DNA from: a virus
IMG/VR virus record: IMGVR_UViG_3300046011_006499
Coordinates: 1 to 20,365 of that record
Length of the DNA: 20,365 nt
Strand: one strand, 5' to 3'
Shown one piece after another: positions 6,708 through 14,081 of this stretch. The notes under the pieces were generated by a model, which worked only from the letters and a program-made list of their open reading frames with translations, ran no database searches and was not told the origin of the DNA. Made by a program: the position numbers and the translations under genes. The stretch's first letter is position 1; the number at the start of each line of letters is the position of its first letter.

Positions 6708-7768
6708 ATAAATATCAAGAATTATTCAAACAGTTACAAAAAGAAAAAGAATCTAATCCGTCAAATGTCGATGATCATATCATGGTGTTTGACGGATTAA
6801 ATACTTTCATAAGAAGCTTCGGTGCTACTCCTTCAACAAATGAAGACGGTGAACATGTAGGTGGTATTACTGGATTTTTGTATTCTGTTGGAAAAGCAGT
6901 ACGAGACTTTAAACCAAGTAGATGTGTTATTGTTTTCGATGGCAGAGGCGGAAGTGCTAGACGCAAGAAAATATACAAAGATTACAAAGGGAATAGAGCA
7001 AACAAAACAAGATTGCGTAGACATGATCATCAGCAATTTCCAACAATTGAAGATGAACAAGAAGCCATGCGTTGGCAATTTAGCCGACTGATATCATATC
7101 TAGACAATTTACCTGTAACTTTTTTATCAATTGATGGAATTGAAGCAGATGACACTATTGCGTATATTGCACAAATGTACAATGATATTAGCAAGAAAGT
7201 TACAATTGTATCAACCGATCGAGACTTTTATCAATTGATAAGTCCAACGTTACAGGTTTGGTCTCCAATCAAAAAGAAAATGTATGATGAAGCCACTCTT
7301 ATCGAAGAGTTTGGGGTACATCCAAACAATTATGTTGTCTATCGAACCTTTACTGGAGATAACTCTGATAACATTCCTGGCGTTGATGGATTTGGTCCAA
7401 AAACAATTTTAAAAACATTTCCGGAGCTAGCTAACGAAGCTGAATTCACATTAGAAGATTTGCATGCTAAGTGTGATAATAAGATTGCATTAAACGAAAC
7501 ACGAAACTATCAAAAAGTATTAGATAACTATGATACAATTGATAAGAACTATCGTTTAATGAATATCAAGCTATTAAACATTCCAGCTTCAAATTCAACT
7601 ACAATTAGAGGTATTATGCAACAGCCGATTCCTCCATTAAACAAAATAGAATTTCAGCGAATGTTTATGGAAGATCGAATGTGGTCAACCATGAAAAATC
7701 TACCAGAATGGCTAAACAACACTTGGTTATCATTGAATGCATTTGCACAACAAACACATAAAAAATAA
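6704..7768 (+). CDS. 5'-3' exonuclease, T4 RNase H / FEN family
   Basis: This 354-residue flap/RNA-primer nuclease removes primers from lagging-strand fragments. Metal-binding and fold motifs are in order: MVFDG (D30), VIVFDGRGGSARRKKIY (D79, with the basic helical-arch segment after it), GIEADD (E147, D149, D150), STDRDFYQL (D172, D174) and the helix-hairpin-helix region GDNSDNIPGVDGFGPKT (219-233). The phrase VWSPIKKKMY resembles the equivalent part of T4 RNase H. It is a stand-alone gene, which fits the family A polymerase at base 1 lacking a visible 5' nuclease domain. It starts in the AATAAGTTATGA motif. Confidence 0.92.
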   Translation: MNKYQELFKQLQKEKESNPSNVDDHIMVFDGLNTFIRSFGATPSTNEDGEHVGGITGFLYSVGKAVRDFKPSRCVIVFDGRGGSARRKKIYKDYKGNRANKTRLRRHDHQQFPTIEDEQEAMRWQFSRLISYLDNLPVTFLSIDGIEADDTIAYIAQMYNDISKKVTIVSTDRDFYQLISPTLQVWSPIKKKMYDEATLIEEFGVHPNNYVVYRTFTGDNSDNIPGVDGFGPKTILKTFPELANEAEFTLEDLHAKCDNKIALNETRNYQKVLDNYDTIDKNYRLMNIKLLNIPASNSTTIRGIMQQPIPPLNKIEFQRMFMEDRMWSTMKNLPEWLNNTWLSLNAFAQQTHKK

Positions 7769-7771
7769 AAC

Positions 7772-7800
7772 TTGGAAACTCAATTTATTTTTAATATAAT
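7772..7800 (+). promoter_or_regulatory. Predicted promoter, HNH gene 2
   Basis: TTGGAA (7772-7777), 17 bases, TATAAT (7795-7800). The ATG is at 7807, so any leader would be very short if transcription starts at the usual distance. The -35 context CTTGGAAACTCAAT closely matches CTTTGAAAACTCAAT upstream of folE. Confidence 0.65.
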
Positions 7801-7806
7801 AATATT

Positions 7807-8430
7807 ATGAATTACCAAAGAATACATGATGCTATAATTGATAGAGCTCGCAATCGAACATTGTTGGGATATCGAGAAAAGCATCATGTTATTCCAAGGT
7901 GTATGGGTGGAGTTGATGATAAAGATAATTTAGTTGAATTAACAGCTCGAGAACATTTCATAGTTCATAAATTACTGTGTAAAATTTATCCAACTGAAGA
8001 TAAATTGTTTTTTGCATATCGAATGATGGCAATAATGAAAACTAGTAAAGATAATGAACGTGGATATTATGTAAGCTCTCGAGAATTTGAAGAAATACGT
8101 TTATTAGCGAATGAAAAAATTAGCAATGCAATGAGAGGTAAAAAAATGCCTCCTCGACCCCAAGTTGTAATAGAAAAAATTGTAGCAGCAAGACACGCAA
8201 ATACAATTAAACGAGGATATTATCATTCCAATGAAACAAAACAAAAAATTTCTACAAAAAATAAAGGAAAAACATTATCAAAAGAGCATGTACATAATTT
8301 ACGAGAATCTCATTTGAATAATCCAAAATGCACAGGTAAAGCAGCAACTCCAGAAAAAGAAGAAATACGTAAACAAAAAATAAAAGATTCGTGGGTAATC
8401 CGAAAGTTAAAAAAAGACAATAAGTTATGA
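7807..8430 (+). CDS. HNH homing endonuclease (copy 2)
   Basis: This is a 207-residue free-standing HNH endonuclease, paralogous to the one at 3936. HNH core residues are in the same positions (H26, H27, N41, H50, H54: KHHVIPRCMGG, then DNLVELTAREHFIVHKLL). The C-terminal half has fewer and more degenerate NUMOD3-like repeats (MRGKKMPPRP; HSNETKQKISTKNKGKTLSKEH), so it likely recognises a different site. Its TGA stop overlaps the helicase ATG by four bases and lies inside the helicase's AATAAGTTATGA start motif, so the insertion has kept the helicase's initiation region. It has its own promoter. Confidence 0.9.
   Translation: MNYQRIHDAIIDRARNRTLLGYREKHHVIPRCMGGVDDKDNLVELTAREHFIVHKLLCKIYPTEDKLFFAYRMMAIMKTSKDNERGYYVSSREFEEIRLLANEKISNAMRGKKMPPRPQVVIEKIVAARHANTIKRGYYHSNETKQKISTKNKGKTLSKEHVHNLRESHLNNPKCTGKAATPEKEEIRKQKIKDSWVIRKLKKDNKL
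8419..8430 (+). promoter_or_regulatory. AATAAGTTATGA start-site motif (helicase gene)
   Basis: Identical to the motif at 6696 and 15103. It also encodes the last residues and stop of the HNH gene at 7807. No Shine-Dalgarno site precedes the ATG at 8427. Confidence 0.45.
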
Positions 8431-9800
8431 CTGGATTAGACAAACTAACAGAATATGGATGGGGCTTCCAAGTTAAAGTAATTGCCGCAATGTTTACCGA
8501 TCGTTTATTTCTACAACAAATTTCAGATATTATACAACCTGATTATTTTGAATCGGATGCAAACGTTTGGTTGTTAGAAATAATTATAGAACATTTTTTA
8601 GCATACAAATGCCCGCCATCAAAAGACGTATTAAAAGTAAAATTAACCGAACTAACTGATGACGGTCCCGAGTCCATATTAAAAGCTGCAATTTTAGAAC
8701 AACTCAAAGAAGTGTTCCGATACATGGAATCAGATGATTTAACATTTGTTAAAGATGAAATTTTAAAATTTTGCAAGAATCAAGAAATTAAACGAGCAAT
8801 CATGGATTCGGTTGGTCTTTTGCAACAAGGCAATTATGACCAAATTAAAACAAAGATTGACACAGCCATGAAAGCTGGAGCTGATACCAATATTGGCTTA
8901 GAATACAAATTGAATCCAGCTGCAAGATATGCTGAGTCAGCACGCCACACAATCACAACCGGGTGGGATGTTATTGATGATTTAATGGATGGCGGATTAG
9001 CCCCAGGTGAATTAGGAGTAGTAATGGCTCCTGCAGGGATTGGTAAATCTTGGCTTCTTATCAATATCGGAGCAAATGCAATTAAAGCAGGACACACAGT
9101 AATTCACTACACATTGGAGCTCAATGAAAACTATGTAGGACAGCGATATGACTCGGTCTTAACAGGTATTAATGCACAGACATTAAAGCACCACCAAGAC
9201 ACAGTTGAAGAACGTATGCGCACTTTACAAGGCGATTTAATTGTGAAATACTACCCAACAAAATCAGTTGGTGTTATGGGATTGAAAGCTCATTTAGAAA
9301 AAACAATAATGCTTGGCAATAAACCAGCACTAGTTATTGTGGATTACGGTGACTTGTTGAAAATCAATACAAAAAAGGACAAACACGAGGCCTTAGAAGA
9401 ACTTTACGAGGAGTTAAGAGGTATGGCAGGTGAGTATGACGTTCCCGTATGGACCGCATCACAAGCAGGAAGAAGCGCCTTAGAAGAAGATATTATCGAA
9501 GCCGACAAAATTGCATCATCTTATGGTAAAGTGATGGTAGCTGACTTCTTAATGTCGCTTTCCAGAAAAGTAGAAGACAAGATGTCAGGTACTGGTAGAG
9601 GCCATGTTATCAAGAATCGTTTTGGACCTGATGGAATTACATTGCCTAGTAAAATTAATACAAACAATGGACAATTCCAATTCTTTGAACCACAAACAAC
9701 TCAAGGAAAACAGACAACTCAAACAATGAAAACCGGTGAAAACATTATGAAGAAAAATTTAGCACAAAAGTTCAAAGATCTGGGCGGAACTTTAGGTTAA
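8427..9800 (+). CDS. Replicative DNA helicase, DnaB / T4 gp41-like
   Basis: This 457-residue RecA-fold hexameric helicase unwinds the fork ahead of the polymerase. The N-terminal ~150 residues are helical (the DnaB N-domain and linker). The motor domain has the Walker A sequence APAGIGKS (201-208), HYTLELNEN (~227), a Walker B strand ending in D306 (LVIVDYGDLL), TASQAGRS (343-350) and the arginine-finger region IKNRFGPDG near residue 400. The C-terminal ~45 residues are Thr/Gln/Lys-rich (TTQGKQTTQTMKTG) and end in a short basic helix, perhaps a partner-docking tail. No separate primase gene is visible in the window. It is the last gene before the terminator at 9819. Confidence 0.92.
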   Translation: MTGLDKLTEYGWGFQVKVIAAMFTDRLFLQQISDIIQPDYFESDANVWLLEIIIEHFLAYKCPPSKDVLKVKLTELTDDGPESILKAAILEQLKEVFRYMESDDLTFVKDEILKFCKNQEIKRAIMDSVGLLQQGNYDQIKTKIDTAMKAGADTNIGLEYKLNPAARYAESARHTITTGWDVIDDLMDGGLAPGELGVVMAPAGIGKSWLLINIGANAIKAGHTVIHYTLELNENYVGQRYDSVLTGINAQTLKHHQDTVEERMRTLQGDLIVKYYPTKSVGVMGLKAHLEKTIMLGNKPALVIVDYGDLLKINTKKDKHEALEELYEELRGMAGEYDVPVWTASQAGRSALEEDIIEADKIASSYGKVMVADFLMSLSRKVEDKMSGTGRGHVIKNRFGPDGITLPSKINTNNGQFQFFEPQTTQGKQTTQTMKTGENIMKKNLAQKFKDLGGTLG

Positions 9801-9818
9801 AACATATTTATATCATAT

Positions 9819-9852
9819 AAAAGGCCCGGTATTAGTTTACCGGCCTTTTTTT
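9819..9852 (+). terminator. Intrinsic (rho-independent) terminator
   Basis: AAAGGCCCGGTA pairs with TACCGGCCTTT around the loop TTAGTT, with one bulged C on the left arm, followed by seven T (9846-9852). The stem is GC-rich in an AT-rich region. It ends the helicase-containing transcript. Confidence 0.9.
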
Positions 9853-9894
9853 ATCTAAAAACAAATTTATTCATTAACAAAAAAGATTACACAA

Positions 9895-11751
9895 ATGGAG
9901 ATTTCAAACAAAATTTTAAGTGAAATTACCGTATACATGAAGTATGCAAAATATCTTCCTGAGCTCAACCGCCGAGAAACATGGGAAGAATTAGTTACAA
10001 GAAACAAACAAATGCACATTAAAAGATATCCACATTTGGAATCGGAAATTGAAGCATCATATCAGTTTGTATACAACAAAAAAGTATTGCCATCGATGCG
10101 TAGTTTGCAATTCGGAGGAAAGCCAATTGAAATCTCCCCTAACCGAATTTATAACTGTGCCTATTTGCCAATTGATGATTACAGAGCATTTGGTGAATCC
10201 ATGTTTTTATTGTTAGGCGGAACAGGAGTAGGATATTCAGTTCAGAAGCATCATGTTGAAAAGCTTCCGGAAATTTACAAACCAAATCCAAAGAAAAATC
10301 GTCGTTACCTAATTGCAGATTCAATCGAAGGTTGGGCTGATGCAGTAAAAGTACTAGTTAAATCATATTTCACAGGTGGATCTTCATTTACATTTGATTT
10401 TTCTGACATTCGTCACAAAGGAGCTAGATTGGTTACTTCAGGAGGAAAAGCTCCAGGACCTCAGCCTTTGAAAGAATGTTTAATGAAGCTTCAAGGTATC
10501 CTAGATTCTAAAGAAGATGGCGACAAATTATCTTCAATTGAAGTTCACGATATGGTATGTCACATTGCTGATGCTGTATTAGCCGGAGGTATTCGTAGAG
10601 CAGCACTTATATCATTGTTCTCAGCAGATGATGAAGAAATGATTGCATGTAAATCAGGAAACTGGTGGGAAAACAATCCACAAAGAGGTCGTGCTAACAA
10701 CTCAGCAACTTTGATGCGTCACAAATTAACCAAAGAATTCTTTATGGATTTATGGAAACGTGTTGAATTGTCAGGAGCAGGAGAACCAGGAATTTATCTT
10801 ACAAATGACAAAGATTGGGGAACTAATCCATGCTGTGAAATTGCACTAAGACCATTCCAATTCTGTAATTTATGTGAAGTAAATGCATCAGATATTAAAT
10901 CACAAGAAGATTTAATGGAAAGAGTTCGTGCTGCAGCATTTATTGGTACACTTCAAGCAGGGTATACTAGCTTTCATTATTTGCGTCCAATCTGGCAACG
11001 TACAACTGAGAAAGATGCACTTATTGGAGTATCAATGACAGGTATCGGATCTGGCGTTGTGTTAGGATATGACATGAAAGCAGCGGCAAAAGCAGTTAAA
11101 GAAGAAAATACTCGTGTAGCTGAATTAATTGGAATCAACAAATCAGCCCGTACAACCACAGTTAAACCAGCTGGAACAACATCATTAGCATTAGGTACAT
11201 CATCAGGAATACACGCATGGCACAATGACTTTTATGTTCGTAGAATTCGCGTAGGGAAGAATGAAGCAATCTATTCATATTTGGCAATTAATCACCCAGA
11301 ACTTATTGAAGATGAATATTTCCGTCCACATGATACAGCAGTTATTTCAATTCCACAAAAAGCTCCAGAAGGTGCAATTATGCGTTTTGAATCTCCTTTT
11401 CAATTGTTGGATAGAATCAAAAAAGTGCATTTAGAATGGGTTAAACCAGGACATCGTTCAGGAAACAATACACACAATGTATCAGCAACGGTATCATTAA
11501 AAGATGATGAATGGGATCTAGCTGGTGAATGGATGTGGGAAAACAGAGACCACTACAATGGATTATCAGTTTTGCCATATAATGGAGGAACATACATTCA
11601 AGCTCCATTTGAGGATTGCAACGAAGAAACATATGACACAATGATGAAGTCACTTCATAACATTGATTTATCACAAGTAATCGAATTAGATGATAATACA
11701 GATCTGTCAGGCGAATTGGCTTGTGCTGGCGGTGCATGTGAGGTAAAGTAA
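9895..11751 (+). CDS. nrdJ: Class II (adenosylcobalamin-dependent) ribonucleotide reductase
   Basis: This 618-residue protein reduces ribonucleotides to deoxyribonucleotides. It resembles the monomeric triphosphate-reductase type, and is shorter than the ~739-residue Lactobacillus enzyme. Key residues are present: C88 (NRIYNCAYLP) and C324 (FQFCNL) as the substrate-reducing pair, C313 as the thiyl-radical cysteine and E315 in NPCCEI, with the C313-to-C324 spacing of 11 as in the family. The C-terminal CAGGAC (C610, C615) is the redox-shuttle pair. GGTGVGYSVQ (~108-117) and KAPGPQP (185-191) are also typical. There is no separate small subunit, consistent with a cobalamin enzyme. It depends on host or environmental B12. 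The thioredoxin at 14855 could be its reductant. It follows a strong terminator, but I see no clear match to the window's promoter motif. Confidence 0.9.
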   Translation: MEISNKILSEITVYMKYAKYLPELNRRETWEELVTRNKQMHIKRYPHLESEIEASYQFVYNKKVLPSMRSLQFGGKPIEISPNRIYNCAYLPIDDYRAFGESMFLLLGGTGVGYSVQKHHVEKLPEIYKPNPKKNRRYLIADSIEGWADAVKVLVKSYFTGGSSFTFDFSDIRHKGARLVTSGGKAPGPQPLKECLMKLQGILDSKEDGDKLSSIEVHDMVCHIADAVLAGGIRRAALISLFSADDEEMIACKSGNWWENNPQRGRANNSATLMRHKLTKEFFMDLWKRVELSGAGEPGIYLTNDKDWGTNPCCEIALRPFQFCNLCEVNASDIKSQEDLMERVRAAAFIGTLQAGYTSFHYLRPIWQRTTEKDALIGVSMTGIGSGVVLGYDMKAAAKAVKEENTRVAELIGINKSARTTTVKPAGTTSLALGTSSGIHAWHNDFYVRRIRVGKNEAIYSYLAINHPELIEDEYFRPHDTAVISIPQKAPEGAIMRFESPFQLLDRIKKVHLEWVKPGHRSGNNTHNVSATVSLKDDEWDLAGEWMWENRDHYNGLSVLPYNGGTYIQAPFEDCNEETYDTMMKSLHNIDLSQVIELDDNTDLSGELACAGGACEVK

Positions 11752-11770
11752 TATTTAGATATTTATTAAT

Positions 11771-12304
11771 ATGATACGATTAAAAGAATTATTTGATACA
11801 AAAGAAAAAATCAGATGGCGTGAAGGTGATGATACAGATTTCACTACCACCTTTACTGGTCCTAACAATCAGAAATACGTAATAAACATTACTTCTTTAG
11901 AATACCTAAATTTACCAGATAGTGCCATTATTGCCGCAAGTAACCTATTACCCGATAAAGTAACAGATATGTTTAATGACGGTGAAGGGTATCATGTTGA
12001 ATTTGCGGATGCTAGTAAAGGTAAAGGTATTACTGGGTTAGGGGGTACTGATGCAGCGAAGATCTTTGGTATTGTTATTAATGCATTAGTTGATAAAATT
12101 AAACGAGAAAAATCCGAGCTTGTATTCTTTTCAGCCAAAGAGCCTTCTAGAAAAGAGTTGTATAAAAAGATGGCTCCACTTATAGCAACTAAGTTAGGAA
12201 TGCTGCAAGTTAATAATGGTACATACTATTTTTTGTACAAAGATACATCAACCACCAAATATGATTTTACTGGTATTGACACCCCAAACAACCCAACCAT
12301 GTAA
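11771..12304 (+). CDS. Conserved-looking phage protein of unknown function (SAKEPSR motif)
   Basis: This is a 177-residue protein. The C-terminal half has a pattern I recall from uncharacterised tailed-phage proteins: ITGLGGTDAAKIFGIVINAL, then ELVFFSAKEPSRKELYKKMAP. The order (strand, GTGDA-like turn, long helix, strand, F-x-A-K-E-P-S-R, helix) is reminiscent of small acetyltransferase-like alpha/beta folds, but no catalytic site is evident and I do not name a function. The N-terminus MIRLKELFDT is a short amphipathic lead. The ATG at 11771 has no Shine-Dalgarno site; the upstream bases are AT-rich (TATTTAGATATTTATTAAT). Confidence 0.75.
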   Translation: MIRLKELFDTKEKIRWREGDDTDFTTTFTGPNNQKYVINITSLEYLNLPDSAIIAASNLLPDKVTDMFNDGEGYHVEFADASKGKGITGLGGTDAAKIFGIVINALVDKIKREKSELVFFSAKEPSRKELYKKMAPLIATKLGMLQVNNGTYYFLYKDTSTTKYDFTGIDTPNNPTM

Positions 12305-12308
12305 TATT

Positions 12309-12524
12309 ATGATACAACCAGCATCAAAAGATTGGATACAACAATTGTTCGTGAGGGAGTTTGGAAACAAGCTCCTTCCTACGGACTTTTATTGGGAGAA
12401 TGGATATCGAGTAATGACTGAATCATATCACAAACGCAGAGGTTCATGCTGTGGCAATGGTTGTCGACATTGTCCATATGATCCTAAACATAAAACTGGT
12501 GTGAAAACTTTGAAAACTCAATAA
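12309..12524 (+). CDS. Small cysteine-rich protein, DUF5522-like
   Basis: This is a 71-residue protein. I chose ATG 12309, four bases after the previous stop, rather than an in-frame ATG at 12216 inside the upstream gene. The motif ESYHKRRGSCCGNGCRHCPY (residues 38-57) has four Cys (C47, C48, C52, C55) and flanking His, and matches the small DUF5522-type proteins that I associate mainly with Bacteroidota. The Cys pattern suggests metal or Fe-S binding. The function is unknown. It lies between nucleotide metabolism and the preQ0 genes. The -35 of the folE promoter overlaps its last codons. Confidence 0.8.
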   Translation: MIQPASKDWIQQLFVREFGNKLLPTDFYWENGYRVMTESYHKRRGSCCGNGCRHCPYDPKHKTGVKTLKTQ

Positions 12525-12537
12525 AATCTATTATATT
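12509..12537 (+). promoter_or_regulatory. Predicted promoter, folE-polB operon
   Basis: TTTGAA (12509-12514), 17 bases, TATATT (12532-12537), 19 bases before the folE ATG. It overlaps the end of the upstream coding region. No other promoter-like motif or terminator is evident from here to 18432, so it may drive the whole run. Confidence 0.65.
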
Positions 12538-12547
12538 ATAGTAAGAA

Positions 12548-12559
12548 ATCAAGTTATGA
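12548..12559 (+). promoter_or_regulatory. ATCAAGTTATGA start-site motif (folE)
   Basis: Variant of the AATAAGTTATGA motif, with ATG at 12556. The core AAGTTATGA is identical. No Shine-Dalgarno site is present. Confidence 0.4.
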
Positions 12560-13254
12560 CAAACGACCAAAGAAAAAACATAGAACTAGTTAAATCTGGT
12601 TTTGCTAACGGTATCTCAACACAGTTAGCAGTTAAACAAACAATATTCGGGCCTGATGCAAAATTAACATCTGAAGAAAAACAAGAGATTATTGATAATG
12701 CTGCATATCATTACGGTGAGTTTCTCCGAGCATTGGGAGTAGCATGGGAATCTGATCCAAATTCAGACAATACGCCTCGCCGTGTAGCAAAAGCATATGT
12801 TAACGATTTATGGCGTGGCAGATATGAACCGATGTCAGATATCACATCTTTTCCATCCGATGGTTATGATGGAATTGTATTCGAAGGAGGTATTCCGTTA
12901 ACATCAATGTGTTCACATCATCATCAAACGATTGAAGGATCGGTGCATATTGCATATATTCCCGCAGAAAATGGCAATGTAGTAGGTTTAAGTAAATTGA
13001 ATCGTGTAGTTGAACATTTTGGTAGACGTGGCGCAATTCAAGAACAGTTGACGGTAGCAATACAACATGCAGTAGACGAACTTATTACTGATAATAAAGG
13101 AGTAGCTGTAATGATTGAAGCAACACATAACTGCGTATCATGTAGAGGTGTTAAGCACCGAGGCGCTTCAATGAAAACTGCAAAATTATCAGGAGCATTC
13201 CTAAATGATGGAAATGCAAGATCAGAATTTTATCAATTCGTAAAAGGTTACTAA
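12556..13254 (+). CDS. folE: GTP cyclohydrolase I
   Basis: This 232-residue enzyme converts GTP to 7,8-dihydroneopterin triphosphate, the first step to both folate and 7-deazaguanine. The zinc ligands are visible: C119 and H122 in SMCSHHHQTIEG, and C193 in THNCVSCRGVKH. GLSKLNRVVEHFGRR (144-158) and QEQLT are family signatures. The N-terminal ~45 residues are a helical extension. The length is typical. The gene overlaps queD by one base (TAATG). With queD and queE beside it, its product most likely feeds the preQ0 pathway rather than folate. Confidence 0.95.
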   Translation: MTNDQRKNIELVKSGFANGISTQLAVKQTIFGPDAKLTSEEKQEIIDNAAYHYGEFLRALGVAWESDPNSDNTPRRVAKAYVNDLWRGRYEPMSDITSFPSDGYDGIVFEGGIPLTSMCSHHHQTIEGSVHIAYIPAENGNVVGLSKLNRVVEHFGRRGAIQEQLTVAIQHAVDELITDNKGVAVMIEATHNCVSCRGVKHRGASMKTAKLSGAFLNDGNARSEFYQFVKGY

Positions 13255-13715
13255 TGGCAAAATACAATTCAACAAAATTATTTGACGGTTACTCAACTTG
13301 TTTCCGTCAATGGCGAGCAGAAGGAACTCATTGTAAATTCCTACACGGGTATGCAGTATCATTCCGAGTATGGTTTGAAGGCGAGTTAGATTATCGTAAC
13401 TGGGTATGGGACTTTGGCGGAATGAAACGATCTAAAACTAAGATTGCCGGTATGTCTCCAAAAGATTATTTTGCTTGGTTATTAGATCATACTACAATTG
13501 TAGCTGACGACGATCCATATTTGGACCAATTTATACAAATGGATAAAGATGGTATTATTCAATTACGAATATTATCTGCAACCGGCTGTGAAAAGTTTGC
13601 TGAGTATTTATACAACATAATCAATATATTCTTGCAAGAAGAAACTGATGGTCGTGTAAAGGCAACAAAAGTAGAAGTTTATGAACACGAAAGAAACTCA
13701 GCAAGTTATGAATGA
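13254..13715 (+). CDS. queD: 6-carboxytetrahydropterin synthase-like (QueD), altered zinc site
   Basis: This is a 153-residue protein of the QueD/PTPS fold, predicted to convert dihydroneopterin triphosphate to 6-carboxy-tetrahydropterin. It aligns with E. coli QueD through GTHCKFLHGY (catalytic C27, H31), WDFGGMK (53-58), LDHT (D78, H79) and EVYEHE near the end (catalytic Glu). Two of the three usual zinc His positions differ: the first reads C16 (STCFRQW) and the third reads Y33 (HGY instead of HGH). I recall this FRQWRA...HGY variant as a recurring subfamily, so it is probably functional with a changed metal site. It starts one base inside the folE stop, with AAAGG upstream, and its stop overlaps the next gene. 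Confidence 0.85.
   Translation: MAKYNSTKLFDGYSTCFRQWRAEGTHCKFLHGYAVSFRVWFEGELDYRNWVWDFGGMKRSKTKIAGMSPKDYFAWLLDHTTIVADDDPYLDQFIQMDKDGIIQLRILSATGCEKFAEYLYNIINIFLQEETDGRVKATKVEVYEHERNSASYE
13700..13711 (+). promoter_or_regulatory. AGCAAGTTATGA start-site motif (SSB-tip gene)
   Basis: Variant of the AATAAGTTATGA motif that supports ATG 13708 as the start of the gene between queD and queE. Confidence 0.4.
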
Positions 13716-14079
13716 AAAGATAATTACAAGTTGGCAAGAAAATGGTATGCAATATATCATTATTGCCCGACCGATTGAAAATGCAACTGCAACGCCCAAA
13801 GGGAATGATTCAGAAATGCTTTCTGTTTATGAATATTTAGGTGGAACTCCTAGTCATGGAACTGGCGATAAAGTGTATAGACACGCAAAGCAGACAGGAG
13901 CTAAAGTTGGTACAACTGACGTATCTACTGCGAAATATACTGGACCAATTATGACATATGAACGCGCATTTCTAGATGTATATTTCAATAAGCAAACAAC
14001 TAGCTCAGCACCAGTAGTAGCAACACCACAACCTGAGACATATACATATGATCCAATTAATGATGACTTACCATTTTAA
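13708..14079 (+). CDS. Unknown small protein with SSB-like C-terminal tip (DDLPF)
   Basis: The preferred start, ATG 13708, gives 123 residues. An in-frame ATG at 13681 would add nine residues but lies deep in queD. ATG 13708 overlaps the queD stop and sits in the AAGTTATGA motif. The body (TSWQENGMQYIIIARPIEN; GTGDKVYRHAKQTGAKVG; GPIMTYERAFLDVYF) matches no family I know. The tail is a Thr/Pro/Ala/Ser linker (TSSAPVVATPQPET) followed by an acidic end, DPINDDLPF, closely resembling the DDIPF tip of bacterial SSB that docks repair and replication partners. The ~90-residue body is about the size of an OB fold, but I cannot confirm one. Possible roles are a second ssDNA-binding protein or a mimic that recruits host SSB partners. 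Confidence 0.75.
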   Translation: MNEKIITSWQENGMQYIIIARPIENATATPKGNDSEMLSVYEYLGGTPSHGTGDKVYRHAKQTGAKVGTTDVSTAKYTGPIMTYERAFLDVYFNKQTTSSAPVVATPQPETYTYDPINDDLPF

Positions 14080-14081
14080 TT

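Noticed and set aside
6861-7091. Short + strand frame inside the FEN nuclease gene
   Set aside because: It is an alternative frame within a well-supported conserved gene, with no initiation signal or recognisable sequence.
12216-12308. Upstream extension of the DUF5522-like gene to an ATG at 12216
   Set aside because: It would run through the end of the previous gene in another frame; ATG 12309 lies just after that stop and gives the compact family-like length.
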